Shown one piece after another: positions 22,642 to 33,447 of a stretch of 64,000 bases of DNA. The number at the start of each line of letters is the position of its first letter. The first letter of the stretch is position 1. Where the stretch lies: NCBI RefSeq assembly GCF_963662255.1, contig NC_085047.1, positions 50,714,006-50,778,005 of the forward strand. The letters run 5' to 3'. The position numbers and the translations under genes were made by a program. Origin of the DNA: Cinclus cinclus (lineage: Eukaryota > Chordata > Aves > Passeriformes > Cinclidae). The notes beneath the pieces were generated by a model. The model was not told the origin of the DNA. It was given only the letters and a program-made list of their open reading frames with translations, and did not search any database.

Positions 22642-23329
22642 TGTTGGGGGTTGGTTCTCTCCCTTTTCCCTCTATGGAATTTTCCCCATTGTCATGCTAA
22701 GATACCTGTTGACTGTGCCCTGGTGACAAGGGGGGGGAGAGAGAGGAGGGAAACCCCGCGAGATTCAAACAGCCAGAAGAGGAAGCGGAAGGCTGGGCCT
22801 CGGCCCATTTCCCCGCGGAGTTCGGACGAGAAGGACGATCGCCGCCTGTGTCCCATCCCTGCCATCCCAGCGTCGGGAAACCACTATCAGACCCTGCCCG
22901 GCTGTCTTCTCGCTGTGAACTACCACCATCCAGCACTCTACTGAGTACTAGAACCCACACCGTGAGCAGAGGGCTCTCTCTCCATCTCTCTGTCCCCCTG
23001 GGACAGCGCTGCCATCACCCCCAGCCCTCCTGCAGCTCTGCGGGACCCGCCCGCCCCCAGCACCGGGAACTGCAGCTCAGGGAAAAGGTGCCTGCAGCCA
23101 AAAAACACTGGGACTGAGTTACTGTTCTGTTTGTGGGTAATTTCATAGCTGTTGTTGTTCTTGTTTGTCTTGTTAGATATACTAGTAAAGAACTGTTATT
23201 CTTACCCCCATATCTTTGCCTGAGAGCTCCCTTAATTTCAAAATCATAATAATTGGAAGGATCACATTTTTCAGTCCAAAGGGAAGCTTCTGCTTTCCTC
23301 AGCAAACACCTGTCTTTCAAACCAGGACA
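22642..23329 (+). mobile_element. Solo LTR of an endogenous retrovirus, with target-site duplication
   Basis: A 688-bp element starts TGTTGG and ends GGACA (TGT...ACA). It is flanked on both sides by the same five bases, GAGCT (22637-22641 and 23330-23334), as expected for a retroviral insertion. It has a GC-rich interior (22735-23060) and AGTAAA at 23184-23189 as a poly(A)-like signal, which sets plus orientation. No internal retroviral genes lie beside it, so it is a solo LTR left by recombination. The 5-bp duplication fits several ERV classes. It lies about 3.4 kb upstream of N4BP2L1, in the opposite orientation. Confidence 0.88.
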
Positions 23330-26300
23330 GAGCTGAACTGCCTCACTCAGAAGCATCACAGCCAGCAAAGGGAAGTGCCGGGAATAGCACAGCCAGGGAA
23401 AGGAGGAGTGATAACACAGGGTTATCAAGAGATTCGTCCCATCAAAACCACACCCTTCGGGGCTGTTGTGAAAGAAGTATTCCTGCAGGGAGTTACTGAC
23501 TGCTGTACTTCAAAAAGAAATATGCCAGCTTCTGCTTTGCCGTAGTCCTGCAGATAAATGCTCAAACAGACACATTTGTATTGCACTGGCATCTGTGAGT
23601 CCTGGTCTAAGGAGAATTTATAGGCACAAAAATAATGTTGTTTTCACTGATCTCGACATTTCTCAAACTGGAAACTCCTGCTTAATCTCCAGAGCAAATA
23701 CTGATGTGCTGCCAATGCTGCAATAAGGAGCTCTCACTAAAACTTGAGATTAACCCTGTGTTTTCACAGAGAAACACTGTTGACCCTCCCACTGGAATAA
23801 AAACACCCTTACACAACATGAATACAGAAGCATGTTGATCTGGCTAACAGATTAAGTTGCATTTGGCCACTAATGCTCAGTTTGCTTTCCAATCTAAAGG
23901 GACCAAAGTGATCATATTAGCTCTCCCTTGATTTCAAAATCTTTTGGGGGGAAAGTCTCAATTTTCCTAGTTTTTTATTTCCCCCCTGACATTTGAAGGA
24001 ATGAAATCCATTTCAACATTTACAGTTGATCACTTGAGCAGTTTCACAACCACTCTGGGACATCATTCTTGGCAAGTCTGCTTTAATCAGCAACCAGAGG
24101 GGAATTATTTTGTGGTGAGGCAAGACAACCTTATCACTTAAAGCCAAGGGCACTATTAATCAGGAAAACTCACCTGTCTTTTGCAATGCCTGCATGCAGA
24201 CATTGTGGAAGCACTGGAATTCTCACCCAGTATCCTGTGCCTGACAGTGAGCATTAGCCAACTGAAAACCCTAAGACATGCTTCTTCCTTTCCACATACT
24301 TTTCTTGGTTTAATTCGTTAAATATTATACATTTTTAAAAAGCTTAAAAGAGTCATCCACCTGAAGGTTTGGTTGCAGAATACGTGGCCCCCAATATCAG
24401 GGCTGACTGCTGCCCAGACAGGACACCCTGCACATTCACTCCTTGTATTTGCAGCAGCACGACCTCATCTGCTCCCTTGGCCCAGCCTTGGCACTGAGCT
24501 GGACCTTACAGAAGCTTATCTAAATGCCTCAGTCCGTCAGAAATTATTAATTTGTTTGCTGTGGGGTTGGTGAGTTAAACTACAGCCTTCTTGTCAGCCA
24601 GCGAGTGCTGGAGCTGCTATCTGGAGCAGGGCTGGGAGGAAGGGCACTTCACACTTTGGGCAGCAGTTACCCATTGCATCAGCCTGGTCTGAGATGGCAG
24701 ATCCCAACTCCAGAGAAGCCTAAACCTATCTGACCTCTGGCTTCACATCCTCTCCCTCCAACAGCCTTCAGAACTTCCCTTGACTCTTTTCAGAGGCTGA
24801 ACTAAAACAAACCAAAACAAAACCCCCCAACATAGAACTCCAGCTACAGCATAGATCTCCCATTCCAGCATAGATCTCAATGACCAAGCTCTGCGGAGAC
24901 AGTGCAAGGCTTTTGGTAAGCCAAACATTGATGGGAATTCTTCTTTAGTGGCAAAGTCTGCATTGCTCCTAGTCTATATTCCATAGAACTAACACAGGTT
25001 GACACAGTAGAGCACTAGACTGCAACACCACAACATAACCCGGGGTTTCCTGGCAGTAGACAATGGCTGGGTCACAAATACACAGGGCTCTGGGTCATTT
25101 CTGCTGTGCTTGTGACAAGCAGGAGAGGAAGACTGAAACAATTCCGGGAGTAGTAGAGCAGATAGACAAAAGGAGTAAATCTGATGGGAAAAAACAGTTG
25201 GATTCAGCAATCACATAAAGGTAAATACAATAAGGCAGGATAATCTGCTAGCAAGTGTCTTTCTTGAAGTACAAAAGGAAAAAGTTTAATACTGCACATT
25301 TTTCTCCCAGGAAGATGGCAAAGCTCTTCACATCTGTTTCTTTAGCATATAAACACTTAATCAATAACCTGGACATTTCTGGATAATAGCTTAGGACACA
25401 AACCCACACAGACATCTAGTTAGGACCCTAAGCCAAAATCCTGCCTCTAGAGTGTTTGTATTTGCAATATTATAAATAAGTAGCTTCATAAAATTGGTAG
25501 CAGGTGTAGGCCTAAGAATTTCATGAAAATATTTTTTACTTACTTACCCAATACTGTAGTATTTGATTATATAAGAGGACAATACTGCTACCAGATGTTA
25601 ATAATGATCTGTGCTGAGAGCACCCTGTGAGACTGGTGCCCTCTGAGCCACGTGGTGTACAGAGATTTCCCTCATCTTCCTACACTGGTAGCTGGTACCA
25701 GCTAAGCAGCTTGTAATGTCATTTTTGTCATCAATGACATATAATCAAATCAAACCCCATTCAAGAGGTTTCAATTCCAACCCAAACTATTCAACTACTT
25801 CCCCTCTGACATGAACATCCACTGTGAAAACTTCCATGTTTATAACAGTGCCAAGACAGTGCACATCCACCTCCTTAACTCCTGCTCAAGCCATTGACTG
25901 GAGGCATGGTCAGGTCAGGCACAGGGCACCAGGTGACAAAGACCCCCTGACCAGACCCTCCATGTGGATGATATTCCAGCAGTCCTGTGATGTCTGGATG
26001 GGAACAATTTAAGCCTCAGGATATGCAATTTTTTTCTGGCTCAGTTTGCTCATGTTGCAAGTTATTCTATTTTCACCTACCTCAGTTTATTTGTTTAAAA
26101 ACTACAGACTAATCCATTTTCTATTTAGGAAAGAACAACTGGTGGCAAGTGATAGAGAAGTTACACTAGCACTTTCCTGCTGGAACTCATAATCCTTCCT
26201 TCTTATCTCAACCTTCCCAGAATATCTCTCATAAACAAATAAAAAAAAAAACCAAAAAAAAAAAAAACCAAAAAAAACCAACTTTGCTGAGTTACCAAAG

Positions 26301-26461
26301 GGCACAAAAATTCATGAGACAAGGAAGAACGTGATAGCACACTTTGTCACACCAAATGAAAACATTAATGAAAACTTAACTCTTCAATATATGGAGTCTT
26401 ACTGCAACCCCCTGCTACTGTTTCTCCACTGCCACTTTTTAATAACTTGGTGAAATACTGA

Positions 26462-26467
26462 TTTATT
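26462..26467 (-). terminator. Candidate poly(A) signal for the distal N4BP2L2 isoform
   Basis: AATAAA on the minus strand, about 450 bp after the stop of the predicted exon 27070-26916. Confidence 0.3.
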
Positions 26468-26915
26468 ACTCATGGAGTTATTTTCATAATTAGACCCTTA
26501 ATGGAGCCAGCATTACTCTCCATGCTAAAAAGACAAGGAAAGTAGGACTGTGATGACTCTCAGCAGATTGCCACAGCAACCAAAATGGCAGTAAATTCCA
26601 GCTCTTAGGAATCCTACCCTGCTGCTTTCACTTCACCATGCATTTTCTAGATTTCTGAGGAAAAAATAAAATCATATGGCTTTGATTACAAAATACTGCC
26701 TTGTCTTTTCCCCATTCAGGCTTGAAAGAAACAATATCTGAACAACCCTCAATCCTAACTCAATTAAAACCCAAGTAAATTGAGGGATACAAAATGCACT
26801 TGAAAAATTCTAACATGCACAATTCTTTAGATGTTTGTGAAAATATAATAAAAGAGTGAAACATTCACAAGTTGACTGATTACCTGTTTGCTCATGCAGA
26901 ATTTAAGACAGTCAG

Positions 26916-27070
26916 TCATGACTGATGAAATACAGCATCCAGAGAGCCAGTGCAGGTTATAATGTTCTCCTTTGTCACATCTTCACACGGCTCCATGTCT
27001 GATAGTGTTTCATAAGAGTCTCGATTCTCTTGGTTATTTTTATTTAGCTCTTCAAGACTAACATCATCAT
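26916..27070 (-). CDS. Predicted terminal coding exon, likely N4BP2L2 isoform
   Basis: Acceptor ttattttttag is followed on the minus strand by an acidic reading frame, DDVSLEELNKNNQENRDSYE, then LSDMEPCEDVTKENIITC, and TGA at 26918-26916. It enters in phase 1, which fits the donor at 28623. Composition and length look coding. I do not recognise the sequence. Assignment to N4BP2L2 rests on strand, order and phase. Confidence 0.5.
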
Positions 27071-27604
27071 CTAAAAAATAAAGAAATTACAAACTGTAGC
27101 AAAAAACACCTGAAATTACCTTACAAAAATCTGTCATTTCTGTTGTGTCAGGGTAGAATATTTCTAGAACAAGCTTTTATTTTATCAGAATCCTCTTGGT
27201 TTTTGCCTCCTAAATGGCCTATAAAAGAAATGAAATATTTCAGTTTTGTCTCTCATAGGGGGTGGAGAGTCAGAGACAACACCCATGCATGCATGTGTCT
27301 ATTTGCACTCTAACACTGCCTCTCCAAAAGCAGCCTTTCTTCTAAAACAGAGAAGCTTCTCTCTTATTTTAGACAGCAAATTCTAACAGGTTTCAGGGAA
27401 CTACTATTGTATATTTTTAAACTTGTTACAGAACCTGTGAAATTGTACTGCATTAATATGGGAATCACAGAAAAACACAACGAGCAACCTTACCCCATAA
27501 CCTCCACACTGCAGGAATTAATGCATGCAGGAGTCCAGAGCTTCACATGAACTCTGATATCTGTTACTGCTCAAGTGTATGACCTCAAGTACTGTTTGAC
27601 AGCA

Positions 27605-28252
27605 GCTGAATATGAGCCAGCTGTGCTCAGGTGGCCAAGAAGGCCAATGACATCTTGGCCTGTATCAGCAATAGTGTGGCCAACAGGACTAAGGCAGTGA
27701 TTGTCCCCCTCTGCTCAGCACCGGTGAGGCCACATCTCAAGTTCTGGGTTCAGTTTTAGGGCCCTCAATATGAAAAGACACTGAGGCACTGGAGCGTGTC
27801 CAGAGAAGGGCAACAGAGCAGGGGAAGTGTATGGAGCACAGGTCTGATGAGAAACAGCTGAAGGAGCTGGGAATGTTCAGCATGGAGGAAAGGAGGCTCA
27901 GGGGGCACCTTATTGCTCTCCACAACTGCCTGAAATGAGGCTGTAGCCAGGTGGGGGTTGGTCTCTTCTCCCATGTAACAAGTGACAGGACAAGAGGAAA
28001 TGGCCTCAAGTTGCACTGGGGAGGTTTAGATTGAATATTTGAGAAAAGTTCTTCACTGAAAGGGTGGTTGGGCATTGGAACAGGCTGCCCAGGAATTAGT
28101 GAACTCATTGTCTCTGAAATTGTTCAAAAAGCAGGTATATGTGACACTGAGGGACATGGTTTAGTGGTGGACTTGGGCAATGCGGGCTTAATGGTTGGAC
28201 TCAGTGATCTTATAGGCCTTTCCCAACCTAAATAATTCCATGATTCTATGAT
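27605..28252 (+). mobile_element. CR1 LINE 3' fragment
   Basis: The plus strand carries the CR1 ORF2 end and 3' tail: ggtgaggccacatctcaagt, then tggagcgtgtccagagaagg, cacttggaggaaaggaggctc-like text, and a tail of attccatgattctatgatta, the typical CR1 8-bp terminal repeats. It is better preserved than the copy at 250-1870. It sits between the predicted exons at 28623 and 27070. Confidence 0.92.
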
Positions 28253-28622
28253 TATGCTGCCAACATTTAGTGCTAATGAAGTTTAATTAACTTGAAGGCA
28301 CTCAACCTTTCAGGGAAGAAAATCTCAAGAAAGACTATGTCATGCTAAACACTATTTTAATCTAGAATGGATAAACTTCAGCTAATTACTAGAATATTTC
28401 CAAGTGGGAAACTTTATAAGGCAATTCTAGCACTTAGATGAGGAAAAGTGAAGTGGTGATGGCAACCATAGGTCTGTGGACCATGGACACAACCAACAGC
28501 AGCACAAATTCATTTATCACATCACTGTGCTTTTGCACAAAGAGGAGTGTTATCACCCAATGGTAATAAAAAACCCTTTGAGGAGAATTTTATGCAGTTT
28601 TTGTATCACAGATTAGACTTAC

Positions 28623-28668
28623 CAGTCAAGCCATCTCCATCCTGCAATCCACTTGTTTTCTGTTTTTC
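28623..28668 (-). CDS. Predicted 46-bp coding exon, likely N4BP2L2 isoform
   Basis: Acceptor atctttttag and donor actg/gtaagt, a near-perfect consensus, bound 46 bp encoding EKQKTSGLQDGDGLT, phase 0 to phase 1. Both ends fit the neighbouring predicted exons. Confidence 0.5.
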
Positions 28669-29218
28669 CTAAAAAGATAACAATAGCCCAGCAAAAAGAA
28701 AGTATGTGACAAGAGAAGTTATTTTGGGCAAGAACAAAGTCCATGCTCTGTTTCATAATTATTAGTTCACTGTAATCAGTTTTCCTGATTTCCACTACCA
28801 AACAAGGAAAAAAAAATTACTTGTAAGTTAACGCTTTCCAGCTGGACAAAGATAATTAATTTGCCCACAGTCACACAGAATAACTTCCTTGTTGCAGCTC
28901 TAGCAGAGGTGAGAGAATATGAGATTTGCTCAGATGATGAAACTATAAGAAGGAAAACATCTGAATGATGATAGCTTGTACTTAACATAGGTCATGTCAA
29001 GACACAGGTGTCAATGTTTTTCACCCCTTTTAAACTCCTGAAGTTGAACTTTCAAAACCTGAATCCTACCATGCTAATGAGCTGGTTTTAGAAATATTCA
29101 GAGGAGGACAGAAAATATTCATCTCCTCACTGTGGCTATTAAAGCAAATTTACTAACAAAGAACTGAAGAATTCCCCTTTGCACCTGAAAGCCTTCCAAA
29201 ATCCCCTAAAATTCATAC

Positions 29219-29304
29219 CTCCACAGAGGTCTTCCACAGTAAATAGATCATCTCTGAAACTTTCCAGTCAAGGGGAACTATATAATCATCTGGCAACAAG
29301 GATT
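29219..29304 (-). CDS. Predicted 86-bp coding exon, likely N4BP2L2 isoform
   Basis: Acceptor tcttctgcag and donor gag/gtatga bound 86 bp encoding SLLPDDYIVPLDWKVSEMIY followed by LLWKTSVE, with no stop in this frame. Its tryptophan-rich, protein-like composition is unlike intron sequence. It enters in phase 1 and leaves in phase 0. The family is not recognised. Confidence 0.55.
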
Positions 29305-30155
29305 CTGCAGAAGAAAATATTTTTTGCAGTTGAGTGTTCAGACCTCTCCACAGCCAAAATAAATCACTGAATTAGAATTTTTGCACATTATTTATATAAT
29401 TTTTTTAAAAGCAGATATTTAGATGAGCCAGGACCAAAATCAGAATTTGGAATTTCTAGAATCTAAGGCCAGTGCACAAGAGGGGAAAGAGGGTGAAAGA
29501 GATTTGGGTTTGGTTTCTTTATTTAGACAAAAGCTTTCCTATGATACTTTCATTTCCCCCACATACTCCCCTAAAAATAGGCACACACAAGAAAAACAAA
29601 GTTTTCAGGCAATAAATTAAGAGAAATGGAACTTAAATAACAACTTTTAAATTTTAAAATGCTTAATTGTAAGAATTGGTGCACTATCAGTAGAGAAGCT
29701 GCTTCCTAAAATGTTTTAACTCTAACACTGTTTAAGAAGCTGAAAAGAGGTTCTTTATAGGAAACCTGTCTCAAATATATTTACACTGACATGAGAATCA
29801 CAGAAGACAGGCAATTAAATCTTTCCTTTATAAATAACTAAAGAGTTTTATTTACCAAAAATTTTCCCTCCAAAATAATTGCAATAAAGATTGACTGCAA
29901 TTCCCACTGTTGTAAAATAATACCACTCAAATGTGTGCATCAATAAATAGTTGCCTGTCAATATACTGTATGCCAAAAAAAAAAAAAAGCAGGATAATTT
30001 TTTGAATTGTAGGATAATAATGAATGGAGAACAAGGCCAGGCAGACAACTCTGATGGGAAAACCCCAGCAGTCAGCTATCACAAGCTTGCAGAGCTTCAG
30101 AGAGATGTCAGGGTGGATTTGTATTTCTTAAAGTTTATTTGCAAAGGAAACTCAC

Positions 30156-30282
30156 CTAAACTTCCAGAGAAACCTGTTACTGAGAAGGACATTTGGTTCA
30201 CCCACCTGCTGAGTGTTTCTGAATGCCTGCTTATTCTTTTTCTTTCTTGGAAGATGCCTGTTTTCAAGTCATGGCCAACTCC
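30156..30282 (-). CDS. Candidate coding exon, possible N4BP2L2 isoform
   Basis: A strong donor (tttag/gtgagt) ends an open frame reading SETLSRWVNQMSFSVTGFSG. Two acceptors lie 2 bp apart (exon start 30284 or 30282). The second gives phase 0 to phase 1, which links the donor at 32244/32243 to exon 29304-29219. The acceptor context is mediocre. Confidence 0.35.
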
Positions 30283-31583
30283 CTCTAAGATTACGAAATT
30301 TAAGATCACAAATATGAAGATACCAAGTTTGGAGGAGAAACATGTTTTATATGTAACAGCTGAGGACATCAACAGTATTTCCTTGCTGAATTTCAGCTTT
30401 ACTTGGCATGTTCTTTGGTGTGTGGTGCCAGATTGAGGTAAAGCAGCACTACAGATCCTTTAGGGACCAACCCAAGTAATGCTTCTTATGATTTGCATCA
30501 CTGTTCTGGCAGGTGGCATTGCCATCGACTTTTAAAAAATAACAAAGAATCCTAAGGTCAGTTTGAGCAGATAAACAGACAATAAGATGCTGCTCAGTTG
30601 TCAGATTCAACCTTTCATATTAAAATTCATTCTTAACTTTAAATTCTGCTGAAACGAACAAATGTAAAGGTATACTGAAAAGCTGGTCTGTGTTTTTAAA
30701 TCCTATTTGTTGGTTAAATGAAAGTAACAGCTTCTCCACTAAATTTGGACCCAATAAGCTGAAAAGCACTATGCACAGGGAATATGGCTCTTTCAGCAGG
30801 TGTTCTAGGGTGACTTCCTGGCAAAACTCTGCTGTAGTCACTAGTTACAGCTCTGTGGGATTACATTAGCCTGCAGTATACTGGGAAGTGATGGTTGCAC
30901 ACTCAATTCCTTTGAGGATTGATTGTCTTTTACCTGCTAACTTGAAATTATTAAACTGAAAGTACAAAAATAAGACATCTGGAGCTCTGGAAGGCAAGTA
31001 TATAACACTGGGACACTTATTAATCAGGCACATTTAAAAAGAAGACATTCACTCTCAGAAGATATCTTGTAAATCTGATACTCAATTTCAAACTACATCG
31101 GATTTTGGGAAAGATTTTCAACAGCATCTAAGCCACATAAGAGTGTACAAAAACCTTACAAAAAAACCCAAACCAGCTTATACTTGGAATACAGAACCAA
31201 ACATGCAGCCTTTATATAGGAGCACACATTTTGTACCACATTTTCATTTAGTTCCGTAATTATGACAGTAAAGTCTTGCTCAGTAGGATGCATTAATGCA
31301 TTAAAACATAATTTAGTTCTGTAATCAACACAGCAAAGTCTTACTAGGATATATTAAAATGTCAGCAAGTGTTTTATGGATTTAAAGTGTTTGGATTTAA
31401 AGTTAGTCAATTTTTGTTACTAAAAAGACTGCAAATACAAGGCCAAACCAAAAGCCCTTTTGACAGAGACTGAGGATTTTAGGTAAAAACTAAAAATTAT
31501 CACCAAAACAGAAGTGACTTGTTTCAACAGCATTAATATTGAACTAAGAACTGCAATAAAAATTAGTTTTTAACCACAATACT
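30283..31583. other. N4BP2L2 long-form 3' UTR / intron
   Basis: AT-rich sequence after the long-form stop. It should hold the 3' UTR; no poly(A) signal stands out in the first few hundred bases (AATAAA on the minus strand occurs near 30140). No exon was found. Confidence 0.5.
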
Positions 31584-33447
31584 TTAATTTTCTTTTTGGT
31601 TTGGAGGGAATGCTTTGCTTTTTTTTTGTGGTTTTGAGGGGCTTGTGGTGTTTTTTTTAATTTTATATAGGAGCAGTAAGAAAAGCATTATACCCAGTGG
31701 AAGACCTGGAGAACCAAAGAGCTGCACAAGTTGAAAGGCAAATCCTAATGACAAGGGAAGTCCCAGAAAACTACATTTCGTATCTGCATCTTGATCATCT
31801 TCAAGTTGTGATGCCTTCGTTGGCTCAGAGTTATCTGCTCCGTTTGCATTTTCACTGCAGCATACCAATGTATTAGAATCTTCTAGATATTCAGAAACAA
31901 TTTGAGCAGAAGACAAAATATCTGGTTGGCCATTTGTAACCTCTGAAGAAATGTGTTCACCCTCATCCTCTTTTTTACTAACCACCTGTTGTGGCTGAAG
32001 AGTTGTAGCTTGCTCCTCCTTTCTTTTGGAATCTACACAAACCCTGCAGGCATATTTTGATATGAGAGAACATTGTCCTGAATGAAGGTAAGAAATGCTA
32101 TCCAACAGAGCATCTGCATATGGAGTGGGTAAGGAATATTCCTGCAATGCATGGTCCTGTTCATGTGCTTCTCCACAGTCCTTGCCTGGTAAGTGTTTTT
32201 CCCTCACTTCTAACACACTGTTCTGGGGAATATCTTCTCTTACCGGGACATCCTTCCCTCCCTCTGTATGACCAAAGATCTGTCTTGGTAGGTTAAATTT
32301 TGGTGCTAAATTGACAATTCTCCTGTATCTCTTTCTCTTCAACATAATTGGTGTAGCATCATTTATTGGTACATTTACTTCACTTGAACCCTGCATGAAG
32401 GTAGCCCCGGCATCCACTAGGGAATCAACGTGCACTTTACCAGTTGGAGATACAGACAGACCATTGCTTATTACACTGCTAACTTCCTCCGTTTCTGTTT
32501 CATGATGGTTTTCCTTTACCAATCCCTCATTTGACTGATAGCAGTTTAGCTCTGCTGAACTATTCGTGTGAGTCCATTCTGTTTGAGACCTTTGTTCACT
32601 TACAAATTTATCCTCAGAGCAAGGAGAGAGAGAAACTTGAGTACTGAAGTCCATCTGCAACTCCTCAGTAGATAAATTAATTGAAAAAGAAGCCCAGGCT
32701 TTGGAATTAGTCTCTTCTGCTTTTAATGGACATTTGTCCTCTGTGTTATCAGGCATGTTATCAAGTATATTTGAATTGTAACACTGAGAGATCTCTTTTT
32801 CTTCACTATTTAAACTTATCAGCTTGGCTTCCAAGTCAGGTTCACATGTAATTTGACATGGTTCCAGTTTGTTTTCTGTGCTTAACAATGACACATCATA
32901 GTCTTCAGAAATACCTTTTGTTTCCTGGATGGAATTTTTATCATTGCTTATTGTTAGGAAACTGCAGAGATTGTGCCTTTGTTTTGCTTCCTCCTCATCT
33001 AATGCATTTTTGCTTAGGTTTTCAGTACAAAAAGGTTTTACATCTCTTAAAAGCAAACTGTCACTTCCTACAGGCAATTCGTTTTTCCATGCACTGTTAT
33101 ACATCACTGAGACCTCAGGCACAGTGACCAGAACACTCTCTCTTGAAACCCCTGCAGCCTCTTTTAGGCTTTCATCACCACTTTGAGGCTGCTCTTCACA
33201 AACTGTTACTGGATCCTCTGGACCTTCACTGAATGCACACAATGGTTTTTTATTTTCTTCTTCCAAATCATCATCTTCGCTTTCTGATCCATCATGGTCA
33301 CCTGGAATTGGAGGATGAGCTACTCCACACAACATTTTCTTTGTAATTTCTGTATGATTACTTTTCATTGTTTTGTTTCTTTTTCTCTTTTTCTTCTGCC
33401 TTGCTTTTGTTAACAGGTATCCAGGGTTCTTGCTTAAAATTGTCTCC
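31584..33447 (-). CDS. N4BP2L2: N4BP2L2 long-form terminal exon
   Basis: Acceptor ttttcacatag, then phase-2 entry into [15 protein letters not shown], a lysine/arginine-rich stretch ([10 protein letters not shown]), an acidic stretch ([14 protein letters not shown]), long low-complexity Ser/Glu/Asn-rich sequence, the conserved [20 protein letters not shown] near residue 1000, and a hydrophobic end ([11 protein letters not shown]) followed by a basic tail to TAA. The hydrophobic block is 25-35 residues from the C-terminus, as in tail-anchored membrane proteins. The [19 protein letters not shown] block is, as I recall, shared with N4BP2. Strong donors inside the exon (32243, 32603) suggest further splicing. 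Confidence 0.88.

Larger units (their letters stand above)
19351..26915. other. Region between N4BP2L1 and N4BP2L2 3' exons
   Basis: Apart from the solo LTR (22642-23329) and two A-rich tracts (21654-21678; 26241-26280, A-runs broken by CC), I see no gene or RNA here. ORFs such as 19439-19717, 21743-22000 and 24373-24573 have no recognisable content. Confidence 0.55.

Noticed and set aside
22697..23428. ORFs in the LTR region
   Set aside because: They cross LTR boundaries and match no retroviral gene; caused by the GC-rich LTR interior.
29951..30436. 161-codon plus-strand ORF
   Set aside because: No splice context or recognisable motif; it lies antisense to the candidate exon at 30156-30282 and follows a poly(A) run.
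32604..32604. Donor ttt/gtaagt inside the N4BP2L2 long exon as the entry to the distal cassette
   Set aside because: Consensus is strong and phase 0 also fits, but using it would skip the conserved [12 protein letters not shown] block; the donor at 32243 keeps it, so it is preferred.
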